Shown: positions 1 to 14,100 of the stretch, piece by piece
How positions within the stretch are numbered: the first letter of the stretch is position 1
How the letters are laid out: the number at the start of each line of letters is the position of its first letter
The notes under the pieces: model-generated
What the model was told of the DNA's origin: nothing
Database searches by the model: none
What the model saw: the letters and a program-made list of their open reading frames with translations, nothing else
Made by a program: the position numbers and the translations under genes
Assembly (NCBI RefSeq): GCF_004027225.2
Contig: NC_046358.1
Coordinates: forward strand, 64,217,528-64,281,527
Length of the DNA: 64,000 nucleotides
DNA from: Strigops habroptila
Lineage: Eukaryota > Chordata > Aves > Psittaciformes > Psittacidae
Direction of reading: 5' to 3'

Positions 1-814
1 AGTTTAACCCTTCTATGGGGTGGTTTCCTAAACCAGTCAGCTCTAAGTGTGGAGGTAGAGTTCATTCTTCCTGCAATCCTTTGATTATGTTTCCTTTGCA
101 TTCTCCATCCCCTGATATCTCTTTTTGACTAAAACTAAAATGTTTTACTCATAAAGCCATACATCGAAAACATCTTACTAAATCACAAAAGAGAGTTCTA
201 TATAGTGTTACCTGTGTATATTTCCAATTAATTTTTTGAATACCAACAATCTTTTGATTATACATTTGCATAGCTTCTAGTATAACAGAATGTTGATAGA
301 TGACTTGGATTTCTAGATATTTGTCAAGATCCACGTTCCTTCCATAGAGAGATATTCTTAACAGATCAGCTGACATTTTCACGAGTCAATCTCTCGCTTT
401 AGATCAAAGTGTGTTTGTGCTATTCATGCAATGCCAAAAATTACAGCTGCAAAGTGTCTTTACAGGACACTTTGGATTCTGCCAGGAGCTGAGGAAGGTG
501 CTAGAAGGCTGCCTTAAGTAGAACCCTCACTCACCCTAGTATAGGAGATGCTGGGAGTGGGTTTAGTTGGCTAAACTGTATTGAGCTACATTGGTTCTCC
601 AAGTTCATCTCCACCCTGCCAATCTTTTCTTCCATAATCTAAATTTATGGCCAGACATGCAAAGAACAGCTTTGGTAATCCTGTCTTTCCCAGAGTTAGT
701 GGTGCCCACATGAAAAAGTGAAATCATCTTGCTATTTTATTTTTTTGTGTTCTGCATTATTTATGCATAGCAAATTTTCATGAATTTTTGTATCGTTATT
801 GATCATTCAGTAAC
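1..814. other. intergenic, no feature recognised
   Basis: AT-rich unique sequence. The one short minus-strand frame (149-382) has no family resemblance and no splice context. Confidence 0.7.
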
Positions 815-1160
815 TTAGGTTAAGGGGACCTCTGAGGGTGGTATAGTCCAACCTCTTGATCAAAGTAGGACTAACTTTGAAATAAGAGCAGGTTGTGCAG
901 GACCATCTCCTGGTCAGATTTCAGGTATCTCCAGTGGCAGAGTGGACAACCAGCTCTTCATCACTGTGAATGTGAAAATATTTTGCCTTCTGCCTAGTTG
1001 GATTCCCTATGCTAGAACTTGTTGATGTTGTCTCTTTTCTATTCACTGTGTGCCTCTGAGAAGTCTGTCCCTGCATTGTCTCTATAATCCTCCTCCTAGC
1101 AGTCTAAGACTGCCTTAGCCTTTTCTTCTTAAGGCCAAGCAAACCCAGCTCTCTCACCAA
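815..1160 (-). mobile_element. old CR1 LINE 3'-end fragment
   Basis: The forward strand reads as the reverse complement of a CR1 3' region: gtccaacctcttgatcaaag, then agagcaggttgtgcaggacc, tttcaggtatctccagtgg and agctcttcatcactgtgaat, ending near cccagctctctcacc. Order and spacing match the bird CR1 consensus as I know it, but many bases have diverged, so this is an old copy. It is 5' truncated and non-coding. The edges are uncertain by about 20 bp. The exact subfamily cannot be assigned by eye. Confidence 0.82.
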
Positions 1161-2781
1161 CTGTGGCAATGCTGAGTTAAGGTAAAAAGGATGGAGAATA
1201 GCAAGGATCCTCTGTCACAGCTAAAATCCACAAAAGAGAGATTCTTCTCTTTTCAGTTTAAATATCATGTGGCCTTATAATTGTTTTGACATTTTGTAGC
1301 TGGGCACTGCTGTGAGTAGCAGACTTAGTTAATGCCACAAACTTGATAAGTTATGATGCTCTCAGCATGCCAAATCCCTGTTAAACCCATGTATTTTAAG
1401 CTCTCTTGTAATTTTAAAATTCCCAGTAAACAGCACACAATGCAATTACCAACAGACCCCAGTTGTTTGGTGTGGGTTTTTTAATAAACAATTATCCTTG
1501 AATGTTCATTTTGATTTCCTATCAGTCTGGTACTGCTAGAAAATAAAACACGCCACAACAAAACCCCCAAACCACAATCATGCTTTGGCTTAGTTGTGAG
1601 GCAATTATATATTTAAGTAATTAAAACTATCATCCATTACATTGAATGCTCTGAAAATTCTCACATAATTGATGTCGGTCTTGTCCAGAGAGTAGGGTTT
1701 GTCTCCAATGGAAAAGAATATTATTCCCAGATCTGAAAATGAAGTGCCTGGCTTTTACTGCACCCTCTTCTTCCCTCAGCACTGCTTCACCACTGCCCCC
1801 AAGGTGGTCTACAGATCTTAAGCGGCTTGAAAATAAATTCTGTGCTGCTAAACTAAAGTAACTTGAAACATGGCAAAGCATTTTGAGATCATGCTTCCCA
1901 TATCCGATCCCTGTGTAATATTATAAAGAGCCAAGCATTATCATTTCCTTGAAAGTGGTGAACAAGAATTTGCATAAACAAATGAAAGGAACTAGGTTGA
2001 ATGTCAGAATAGAAATGCAAATTTTGACCCAGAAATCCATTTCTTCTTTGTTTGTATTCATGTGAAACATATCAGAAGTAGAAAGGTGCTCAATACCAGT
2101 TGCAAATAGAAAAACATTGAGCAAATTTAGTCTTAATGTGTAGCAGTGAGCTGTGAGACATTGAGATGACACTGTTCTGTCAGTGTTTAGAAATGCCATC
2201 TGGAGTTGGAACCTGCATTCACATTGACTTTTCAGAGGACTTGTACCCAAAAAGCTGTTGTTAATAGGTCTTATTAATATGCCATCTCTCTGTGATCCTT
2301 GCCTAACTGAGGACATCCACGTTTCTCCAACTGACCTCATCTGGCATTGGGCTGATGTAATCGTGGTGCATTAGAACCCAAACTTGAATGAATAAGAAAA
2401 CCCTCAAGGATGTGAAATGCAGCAGGAGGTAGTGCTGTTAGTAGCAAAGTATCCCTGCCTTCAATACCGTTACTGTTCCTCCAAGTGTATGCCATAGTGC
2501 TTGCGGTACTAACTTCAGGGATTAAAATTTCATGCCCATACAGTATTATGAAGAAACCTACTGGGATGGTCCTGGAAGTCACTAAATAATATGTGTAGCA
2601 TTACATAGGTGTTAATGAGGTGATTACCTACCTTCAGTTATTTGCTTTAATTTCTTCATTTCACAAATAATGATTTAGAAAATGAATAAAACCATGGAAA
2701 CTATTTGCTAGTGAGAAGACAGTTGTTGAAGATGTAAATGGAATTATGAAGGTTTCCTATAGCTTTTGATTTCCACGAAGG

Positions 2782-2827
2782 ACAAAAAAAAAAAAAAAAC
2801 CAAAAAAAAAAAAAAAAAACCAAAAAA
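2782..2827 (+). repeat. A-rich low-complexity tract
   Basis: Two long A runs are separated by acc and end in accaaaaaatag. No retroposed sequence is recognisable immediately upstream. Confidence 0.95.
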
Positions 2828-5133
2828 TAGTTCATTGAAATTTCTGCTACTTCTGTGTACTAAAACTCTGTGGGAATTTTGATTTCCACATGGCTTCATT
2901 TGATGTTTTGTGAGATAGATATATCTGAATATTAAGATCATGTGTTGAAAGACAAGCGAAGCATGCTACTGCTGTACTACCAGCAAGGGATCCTCGTTAT
3001 TGTTTAATCAGGTTTCAATATGTTGTATGTGAGTTAGTTTAACTTGGCTTTTCATAACTGTGTTAATTTAAACATTAAAGAAATGGCCTCTCTTTGAAAT
3101 AGTGCAGTCTGCAGATAACTGGGGATTTCAGTTTCTTCTCTTTAAAAAACCATTAGTGGCAAAACAACCTTGCTATGTTGTCATAAGCATATTCCATTAG
3201 CAGCTATATGTTTAGATATTTAAAACTGCTAATAGCTTACAATATGATCATTATGGCTAATGCTCGTGAACAGTATCCATTTGATCTTTCATTACCTTTT
3301 TCATAAGCTCTAACAACCACTCAACCAAATATCAGCCCCTGTACACAGAAGTACATGAATTATATTAAAATTTTCATTTCCTAGTATTTTTGTTTCAGAG
3401 TGCTTGCTCTCCAAACTGATCTATCTTGCATTCATTAGAACTGGAGTGTAGTTCAAACAGCCTGTAAGCAGCTCTTATCTCCAAGGAGTTTGAATGGCTG
3501 AATAATCTAACTGGACAGTTAAGGATTTTCTGTCTAGGCTGACTGATGTTAATTTTAATAATCATCTTGGACTTTTTTCCCCTTAATGTTTCAGAGAGTT
3601 ATTAGCAGAGTTCAGCTTTGGTTTTTTTCCCTCCATTAAGAATAACTCTGTATACCTGCTGACTCTCTGGGCAAGGAGCTGCCTCGCTTGAAAAAAGATA
3701 TGATTATGGTAATATAAATGTAGAGGGATGATTTCACACAAGGACATTTGCTTTTAATTTGCTTTTAATGGTATATCTTCAGGACTGTACTAGCTGTGTC
3801 CCAGTTGATCTAAAGTGTTCTTCAAATTCCCAAAGTTAAAATAAAAAAAAAGAAAAAGAAAAGGAAAAATAAACAAATTCTATGCTACAGTTTATATGCA
3901 AGATGAGTTGGGAAGCTTTTGTAGACTGGTCACTGCTGTGAAACACGAGATTCAGAACCAATGTATTAAGGACATGAACTACATTCATTTGTAGCCACTC
4001 TAAGTTTACATTCATCTGCCTAAAGAAAGGTAGCTTCATTTCCTTCAGTTTAAGTAAGATACACAAGTACTTCTAGCATTAGTTAATGCTAAGGTTAATA
4101 TTCCTTGGGATCTTTTTAGGATGAATTTCACTTCTTCAGATTCCAGTTGTTTTGGTTTCTTTTAAACATAGGCCTATACTTACAATGGAAAGAGAGCTTA
4201 TACAAAAATGGCATATCCATAACAGTATATACATTCAGAGTAATTCCCTGATTCTGAATCATATTTGGCCTGTTCATTCGATAATGACTTTATGATATTT
4301 TTCTATATGTACAAGTTACTATTGGATCGATTCATCCATTTTAGCCAGTCAACCTTCAAACACAGAAATACCTAATTTTGAAAGACCAAATTATTTTGTA
4401 GATTGGCTCATGCATCAAAAATGATAGTCGGATTTAGGTTGCAGAATCTTCTAAATTATTTATTCATGTTTTCAGAAAGTACCCAGCAGGACTCTAGGCC
4501 CTGAGTGTGTAAACTTATAAAATGACTTAACTTGATTTAAAACATGAAGAGAAAAATTAAGTAGAAATTGTCATATCCACACATAATGAATTTTGCTTCA
4601 GCTATAAACTTAAATGTTCTGTAGAGGGACCTGACCTGCACATAAATATTGCCAGCTTTCATGCTACTATATATCATCATTTATGTCATGAGTATCTAAG
4701 AGTTTGTGCTTAACAGCATATATCCCCATGATGTTATTTTTTAACATTCATTTTACATTTCTCTTTGGTTGGTTCTGAGCCTGAAATTATGTTTTTATGG
4801 AGATATCCTCACTAGATATGCAGAAGTCATGAACAAGAGCTGTATGTGATCCAGATTTAGAATTGTGGGCTTTAGTAGCACTAAGGATCACAAGTATTAG
4901 GAGGAAAAAAATTTTTCTCCACAATGTTTTAACCTTGACACTCAGTGAGTACAAATGAGGGTAATGTGCCGCATGATCTTCTTCAACCTTGTGTCTTTTT
5001 CAAACACAGGGTTGAAATTACACTTTTTTTCATATCAATTTGTTCTACCACAAATGGAACTAATTTGATTGTAGTTTGTAATTTACTTTGTAGCAGGAGG
5101 TTGCCCTTCTTAATCCTATATAGTAAAAACTCA

Positions 5134-5181
5134 TTAGCTAAGAATGAGCTTTTAGCTAAGGATGAGTTAGCTAAGAATCTG
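5134..5181. repeat. three-unit short tandem repeat
   Basis: ttagctaagaatgagc, ttagctaaggatgag and ttagctaagaatctg follow one another with steps of 18 and 15 bp. Confidence 0.8.
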
Positions 5182-8100
5182 CTTTATTCTGTCGTTGAGA
5201 AGGAGCATGTTCTTGATGTCTCTCACACCTGTAAGTGCATTTTCTAGCTTCTCATTTCTTCATAATTAGGTCTTGATTGTGGGGTAAATTCTGTAAGCTT
5301 CATTGGAAGGAAAATCATTGTCTTTTTATCCTCCCTGTGGGGAATTCATTCCACTTGTTTACTGGTGTGTGTGGCAGACTGAATAAAATGGTTCCTAATT
5401 AGCATATATGAAATAATCATTGGTCTATCTGGAGTCATAATTAATGCATTAGGAAGAATTTACCGAATGTCAAGGAGAAAGACATTAGCATAAATGAGCT
5501 GATTTTAGATGGGCTGCAATTGAGACACTACTTTCTGGTAAGAATGTTTACCAAAATTAAGCAATAATAACATATCAATTTACTAAGAGCCATTAGTGTG
5601 CATGATCTGAACTATTAACTTCTGCAGAGGTGCTCCAGCCCTGCTTCAGCACCTTGCTAACTGAGAGATTTTATTGGCATCCTAATAAAGAAAGTCACAG
5701 CAGCACCAAAGGCTGCGGGGATGAAGAGTAGAGACGAATTCATGGCTGCACAGAGGCTTTCTTTAGTATGCTCCTAGACCTTGAGAGAAGTAGCTGCTGC
5801 AGCATCTTATCATCATCCTACCTGGTTAACTCCCAGGCTTTATTGATTAAAACATGTTCCTACTGAGAGTGTAACCTGTAGATGATAGTGAAACAAAGAT
5901 TATCCTTACACAGGTAAAAATGTTTAAAAAAGTTTAATTTCTATATTGGTATTCTGTGAGTGGGGAAGTGACAAACTGTTATGCAAACTTTTGTCCTTAG
6001 TCACCAAGCATCTGATAACCTGAAAGTAGATTTTAATCTTCAGAGGACTCTCTACATTGAATAATGAATAATGCTCTATCCAGGGAACAAGTGAGATTCA
6101 GGAGACTTAAAAATAGCCTTACTTTTGTAGGACTTAAGTTTATAGGATTTTTATTTAATATCTTTTAGCATAGTCATCATTATACTTACTATTGAAAAGA
6201 TGTGCCTGCAGCTAGAACCTGGCAGTGGGTCTGTAAACCACTGGGTTTGGTCTAACTTCAAACATTAAGAACTGACTGAAAACTGTTAAACCTGACATAT
6301 CTGACTCCAACAAGAGTCACTTTAGTCAAACTAGTGTCGAGTTAGTAGAAGGGGACTCCAGTATTGCACTTCCTTCAAGAAATGGTGATCCATTACAGCA
6401 TTATAAATTTACAGTAATCCAACAAATTAGTGTCAAATCCTTTAAGAACCACTATAATCACTGTCATTAATTTACGTGGGGAAAGCAACAGTTCGGTTGC
6501 TGTCTCCTTTGCTGTCTCCAGCTTCTGTAGTTCTTCCCTTTGTATTTCCAGTAAGACAAATCACTGTTCTGTACTTTAAATCTTTGCAGCAGTTTTTGCT
6601 TCATACCCTTTGCTGTTGACTTTTAAGTGAAACACCCCATGTAAGCAGTATTTCAACAAGGCTATTGATGATACCAAACCCACATAAGACAACCTAACTG
6701 CATATATAGTTAGTACAGTCTTTTTACAGCTGAATTAGAAGAGATAAGTGTTTTGTCGGTTATAATAATATTTGTGCCTCATTATGTGGTGAGATGACTG
6801 CTAATGTGGGAAAATGCCTCTTTTGGTTGATGAGGTCTTTGTTGTTACAGTCAGAACAAGCAGAATATTGATTCCTTGTGGTGTTGACTTTGGAAAGAGA
6901 ATTGAGAAGTGGTATCATTAAAAGGGACTCCAGAAAGGAAGAAGGCAGTCTTAGTAACGCACCATGGGTCAGATGAATGCAGCCATTCAGATAGTTGAAC
7001 AGATCAGTATAATGTGTAAGAAAAAGCAGAAGATGGGGAAACCGTCAGAGTCACAGTACTGGTAAAGAAAACCTCTTTAGGCTTTCTTGTTGCTACCTTT
7101 ATTGCCTTCATAGACATAATATATTTAGCAATAACAGTCTTCCCTGACCTTTTTTTCTAATCAGGTTGTAAGTCTTTATACTGAGGAGAAATGATTGTGA
7201 TATCCTATTTTGTTTGTGCCCCTGCTGGAGAAGATCCCATACTTATCAGCATGTCAGCAGCTCCATTTCCAGAATTACACGCAAACCACTGTTACAAGTG
7301 CTGTTGAAAACCACCATCTACAGTGCTGGCATTTTGGCCTGGTGATAAATGTCGTAGCAAAATAAGACTATTTCCTCCAGAAAGGTCAAAGCCAAGGGAA
7401 TCAATTAACGTAGCACCTGCTTAAGGAGGAAAGTTGGTGTGTTGGATTAAAGAATTGCCTTCATTTTTCTTTTGTCCTTCCATATAAGAAGTTTATTATT
7501 TTATGCTTCCACAAAATAAGCTAATAAGGAAGAAAGGAAAGAAAACCTTAGGCTTCATCCTGCCTGTCTCTGTAACTGTTAAGTCACAGAAACATCATGG
7601 GCTATATTCCTTCATATTGGTTGGTCTTAGTCCTGTTCTGCAACAGGGCCAACATGTCTGTTCCTTTCCAGCATTTACATAAGCTGCTTCCTTAAAATAT
7701 CTTGAAGAGATTAATGTATATAGAAGGATTAGACAGAGTCTTAATTACCAAAAGAAGGAAAATGGCCCTCAAAAAAGGATTTATTTGTTCTTCCTCTCCC
7801 GTGCCTTATTCCCATTTTGGCCAAACCAATCCCCTCTGCCGCTGTTCTCACTTGGGAAGGATGTACTGGTATTACAATAGCGCGGGAGCTCTTCTGCCTC
7901 ACTTTGCCACTAAAAATTTAGGAATTCATCCTCTGGTTTTGCTTACCTTGAATCTTTGTAATTTGGTGAATAACTGCCAAGTGATGGATTTTTAGGTGAG
8001 TTTTATTCCTGATAGGTAGATACAACCTGACTCCAGGTACTTGGCATGAGAATCAAGTAGCATCGTTGTAAGTTTCGGTTTCTCACTGACTTTCTTTTTA

Positions 8101-11100
8101 ATTGCAGTTTTCATACACTGCTATTGCTGGTCATTTTCTTAATATTATTCCTTCCTTTGATGTGTTCTGAGGTATTATTCTGAGAATCTTTGGCTTTGCT
8201 GCCAGCAGCAAGGAGAGAGGTGTGGAGAATTATCCTCAGAATATAGAAGACTTTTACAATAAAACAAATAAAGCATTTTATTCAGAGTAGTGAAAGTGTC
8301 ATGCCTCACTTGTGGGCAGCTGTTAGGGATTCTCTGTGTTGGATTTTCCTGTCCCGAGAGGAGCTTTAATAGAGCTTGTCATTTCTGCTGTTCTGCATTC
8401 AGAATGATACCCTTGTCCCCTCTGCGCTGCTTCTCTGAGGACTGGCACGAAGACCCCCCTCCTCTCAGTGACGAGAACATCTGTGGTAATTCTGCTACCT
8501 CCTCATCTCTGCTCCCTCCTCACCCCTGTTGGTCCGAAGCAGATGTCACGCAAAAGGCAGCAAACTTTTTAGTTCAGGGGAGAACCAGGGCATGATTTTG
8601 TTTAGTCTGTGCATGACAGAGAGAGTGAACGGATTCTTGATGGTATGAGTAAGGAAGCAGCCATACAGGCAGTCATAAACCTTTGTCTATCAGATACAAA
8701 GCAACTAAATAAACCTTTTCAAACAGGGGCTGAATTTACCAGTGGCGCTAAGTCAACTCCAAGGAGCTGCACCATCTTGCAGCTTGTGGCCCTGGTGATG
8801 GTATCTCTTTTAAAGGTAGTATTTGTGCTAATCTGACTTCAAACCCCAGCATTCTCATTTGATTTCACATTTGCTGTGTAATTGCAATAAAAGAATGAAA
8901 ATGCTTTTTATAATGTAATTCATAAAGCAGCTTATGGCCTTGCATAATTAAAATGACTAAATGGAAACAGCCCACTGCACTTTGAAATGCATACTAAGCC
9001 AACCAGAAATTTATCAGTGACTGTAGTTTCTAGGAGACTGAGGAAACTTTGGGAATGTTTAATAATGGTGCAACCAAAATTACTCCAGGAGGCACATCAA
9101 AGAAGCAGTAATTAATAAGAGAGCTGTATCACTGTATCATCATAAATTGCATATTAGATCTGGCAAAAAACCTTTTGATTTATAAGTAAATTGTATTGGT
9201 TCTGCATGAAGTTCTCTGGCTCACAACTGCTTTTAGCTGAATGCATGTGACCCTGCACTTCCAGGCTGGTTTGTAAAAGCAATTCAACACTGATTGGGGT
9301 CAGACACATGATTTTGAACTGAGGCCTACCCATGTGTGCAAGTGAACCTGCATGATTGACCAGAGCTTCCTCCAGCCCATCAAATTCTTCTCGCTCCTGC
9401 CCAGCTAGAAAGGCAGAGCAGACACAAAAGCTTTGTGGCTGTGACTAATTAATTAGGATCCATGTAGAATTCTGTGAACTGAAACTTTGGTGCATATTTA
9501 CCCTGAGTCAGTCAGAGTCTTCTCTTGAAGTGTCAGCCTTTGGAGCATATTTTCAGTTATTACACAATTAAATGTGTAATTAATCACTTAATTATTTTTT
9601 CTACTCCCAGTAAGAAACTGGAGAAGCTGGGGATTACCTTACTCAAGTTACAGTGTACCTAGAAATCAAGACCTGCTGTTTCTCAGCCTAGTATTCCTGA
9701 GATGTTACATGCCCTTTGTTCCTTCCTCTTCCCAACAGGGACACCACACGGCATCTCCTGTAGCTCTAAGGTCACTCTGAGGTTAAATAGCACCAGGGAA
9801 TAGAGTTATCCATGGTCAGCCATCACCTCAGGGCTCCCCATGAGATTATCCAGCCTGCACAGAGGCTGTCAGCAACATGTTCCCATCTGTGAGATGCCAC
9901 TCCAGTTTTTACAGGCAGCTGCATTAGTCTTCTCTGAGACATGAAGATTCAGAGAGCAGCTGTACTATTAAATCCTGAACAGTGGGATTCTGAACACGCA
10001 GGCTGAAAAAAAAATCACATTTTCATGGAAGTGGGAGGGTTTGTTCTTGGAAAACAAATAAATGGTGTATTCCCTCCCTTCACCCCCCCAGGGCGCTGTC
10101 ACAATTCATGAAAATTCTTTTTCTGTCCCCCTCCCAGCTAATGGACTCTAATTCTCATGCATATGAGGGATAGAACTTCCAGCATAACTGGGTGGATACT
10201 GCCAGGAAGAAGCCTACACTGCTTTTAGGGAATGCTGTGTATGTGTCACCTCCCCCCATCATTCATTTTCAGGCACTGAGACTGCAGTAATTCTGCTTAT
10301 AAGTGGCATGTTGATGTGTTTATTGCTCTGCAGTTGAGGTCAGGGCTGTTTCTCATATCTTTTTGCAGTACTCGTCACCACCTGAGTAGCTACAGACTAA
10401 TAAAGCTGAGGCCCTATCTAAGACCCCAAGAAGCTGATGCCTAGAGAATTGTTGATATCAACTTGCCGTTCAAACCATCTTTCTTGGCCACTAATTACTC
10501 AAGCACTCACAGTCTTTCAGACCTCAATATGAGGGCTGTATGAATTTGAGCTTCACATTAATCATTTTTGTGGATTATTCTGTTTCAGCAGTGATTCCAG
10601 ATTATGTTTTAATTGCACATTCTTTGGGAAATAGTATGCTTGTATCCCTGGCTGTCTGAGAGCTCCAAGAGTTCTCATTAATGTGATAGAGCAGATACTG
10701 ATCTTAAAAACAATGCAGCGAGGCACACAGAAGAGGGATTATCCCGTCTCCCTTGTAACCCATCACTGGTTTGCCAATGATGTGATGCATCATCTGTGTT
10801 CATTTCCCAGTTAGCATTAGCCACTTTTGAGCCAGTATGGGTTCTGTGCAGGCCTTCGGTGTGCAGGACTTTTTAATTGCTGCAATGCTACATTGCCTTC
10901 TGCTAGAGTCTTTTGTGCAGAGATCTCTCTGCTGGCATTGGCAGAAGAACCTGGCCTAGCTCCATTACTACCATATGGCAAATGGTTGGTACACAGATGC
11001 CTCTTAGTCCATGCTGCAATAGGGTGGTGGACTCCTCTGTCAGTCCTCCACATAAGCACACACTGAAAATCTGAAGTCCAAACTGTTGTTTGAGAGCCAG

Positions 11101-14100
11101 GGACCCTCCACACCAGAGCCCCTCTGGTACCAAACCCTCTGTGGATGGCAGAGTGGGGTCCGTGCCCCTGGCAGACAAGGCAGGCGCTTGCCTCTGCCAT
11201 TGGAGCAAGTTAAGTGCAGACTGTTTTCCAGACACCCATCTGGGTGGGCATTGGGCAGATCACGGAGCATGTTGTGCCTGTGAACAGGCCTTAAGCTTGT
11301 ACTGGATGTAGCCATTGATTTCCAAGGTGATGGATTAACCCTGCACTTCCTTGTTAATGATCAGAACAAAAGAGCTGAGATCTGCAGCTGAGAAATCTGA
11401 AAGGAAACCTAAGCAGCACATTACATTTTAGAAGAAATGTCATGCTGTGGCTTTCATTGGAATTTTATTGGAGTTTGAATTGCTAGTAAAGGAAGAATGA
11501 CAGGATGGCAAGCAAAATCAGGCACTGGAGCTGGAATACTGTTCTCACAAATGAATTTTATTGCTAGGTGCTCAAACAGGGTTGATCTGAGAAGTACCAG
11601 AAGATCATTACCACTCACAGACTGTTGAGAGTGTCTTGGGATTAGGATTCTTCCTGAGCAATCCTTTCCCAGTAAATTGCACAGAACTTCCTTTACTGCT
11701 CCAGAAGACTAAAGAATGGAGGCATCTCTGCCAGGACGTGAAGCTGAATTTTGCAGGGCCTCAGGACTGTGACAGTGAAGCCACAACAACATTCTTCAGT
11801 ACCGTCACCTCTCGTGAATAACTCTGGGTCTGGTGGTTTTAGGGAGACAAAGCTGTTTCAGTGTAACGGATAGGATGGGAACTCTTTGAAAGCAGTATAT
11901 CTCGTCTCAACGTTGACAATTTAAGATTTCCAAGTGTAATAGGCAATATTAAAAGTTTTCACCTATTGTGATTACACATTTCCATTTCCAGGATCCTCTA
12001 CACAGACAAATGGAAAATTATTGCACCCTCAGTTTAAAAAGCTTAAAATAAAATACAACAGTCTTGGATCATTTTGTAAGCCAGATTACATAATTTAAAT
12101 ACATGAGCAAACACCTTTACAACACAGAAATACCCGTTTGAAAGAATAAAATGCTATGATGTTGCTATGACTGGCCTGTAAAATGTAAATGTTACAATTC
12201 TGGCAGTCCTGTACTCAGACTGCTACTCTGGTATTATCTCACAACACCTGAAATGAACTCAGGAGTCTATAAAACTATTTAGCACGCAATACTTGCCTGG
12301 AATGTGAAGATGAGAGGTGATGGTTAACACTGGACAAGTCTGATTTTTGTTACAGTTGTGTACCAGTTATTCCCACGCAATTAATGACAGTCAGGTGATG
12401 CTCAGCAGGTCTGAAAATTCGTCTTCATGTGCAATTTCTTTTCCAATTAGAATGAACACATTTCTGGGATTCCTGGGAAAACGAGATTTTAAAATGAGAT
12501 GCAGCAAAGAACCAGTACCTTCTTGTGACCCCAGAAACCAAAAAACTATTGTACCTGGCTCTAGGACTCAATAATTAAGTTATTTTGCAATATTTATATA
12601 ATAGTCAGAAAACTTTCACCTTTGCTTATGAATAACAGGCAAATTATTGATGAGGTCTTGAGGTGCTTGAATAAATCACATTATTTTGTAGTTTTTGGGA
12701 ACCAAGAATGGAAAAGAGTTTGGCTTCTGTTTTCTTCTCTTGAACAGCCTCTGCACTTCCCCACATACCCCTTGCCCCCAGTGCCACAAGGCTCAGGAAG
12801 GCTTATGGCTTTGTAAATACTCTTGGCATCATCCTAAAGTCAGTATTATTGGATATCTTATTGTGTACAAGAAGTATATCACCCCACTTCTGCCTTCATA
12901 GCCTTGATCTACCACAATACAAATGATCTCCTTACATTTCACACAGTATCAGAAGCAAGGACAGAGTAAAAAGGCTGAGTCTTTCTTTCTTTCTGTCTTC
13001 CCTCTCAAAGAACCAGAGAGCATTCAGATACAAAATATTACTTCTCTACAGTTATGATTTCCATGCCCAAACTCTGCAAATGAGCTTTGCAAAGCCAGAT
13101 CAGTGTTGTTGGCCCAGCCTTAGTACTGCATGTCTCTGTAGAGAAAAAATTGCACTTCTTGTTCTTCCTCCTACAGAACTCCTGATGAACATTTCAAATG
13201 GCAGTAGTGTCATTATCTTTGATTAGTGACTGTGCTAACTTTAAAATTAAAAAAGTAAAGTAGATCTTGATTACCAAGCACTAATGTGGTGCTTTCATGC
13301 ACAGCTATAATTCTACTCATGAATATACATTACTCTTATGCATCAGTTGTTATCTTTATCTACAATCAAAAGACTCCAGCCAAGGCAGCTTCATTCTGGT
13401 TTATGAAATGTAAAGGACGCACAGCTACCACCACAGTGCGGGACTTTTCAGGATGATATAAAATTCTTGAATGTCTTTTGAGCTTTGCTGTTTGAAATAA
13501 ACCTGCTATTTTATTTCCACAATCAAAGTGTTTCAGAACAAACTGTTGCAGAGAAGGTAGCAACCAGAATAACACTGAGAGGGAGAGGAGAGTGCAAGTG
13601 AGTGTGAAAGCAGAGTCTAGAAGCAGCAGGGCTGGGAAATGATGTATGATGGGGGAACCAAGTAGTGCATTCCTGTATAGCATGTAAATGCTTAGCAGGA
13701 AAAACAATCTCATACAGTAATCTGGGAAGGGAGGAGAAAGTGACCTGCAGATGAAAAAGTAAGAAAATAAAGTGCTTGTGTTAGGATTTATATCATGTAA
13801 TGCTGATATAGCTATTATTGTCAAGATCTGAACTAATTGTCTGAATTTCTTTATCAGACAGAGAAAAGAAAAAGATACTTATGGCACATGATTCATTTGT
13901 TCTTGGCGTGAATATACAAATACAAACAGACAAGCTGTGCCCCAGAAAAGCTCATTTCTCTCCACTGGCTCTCATGTGAGTTTACTTGACTAGCAAAGAT
14001 GTAGATGGTTACAAGTGGGGACAACTAAGATGAAATGAGTCTCAGTATCAGGGTCCTCCCCAGCTCCAACACTGTTACTATGGTTGTTCTAAAGTTAAAA

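Noticed and set aside
13366-13824. 152-codon minus-strand open frame with a hydrophobic N-terminal half
   Set aside because: It resembles no family, and the hydrophobicity comes from T-rich codons in AT-rich DNA. No upstream exon, promoter or splice pattern supports it.
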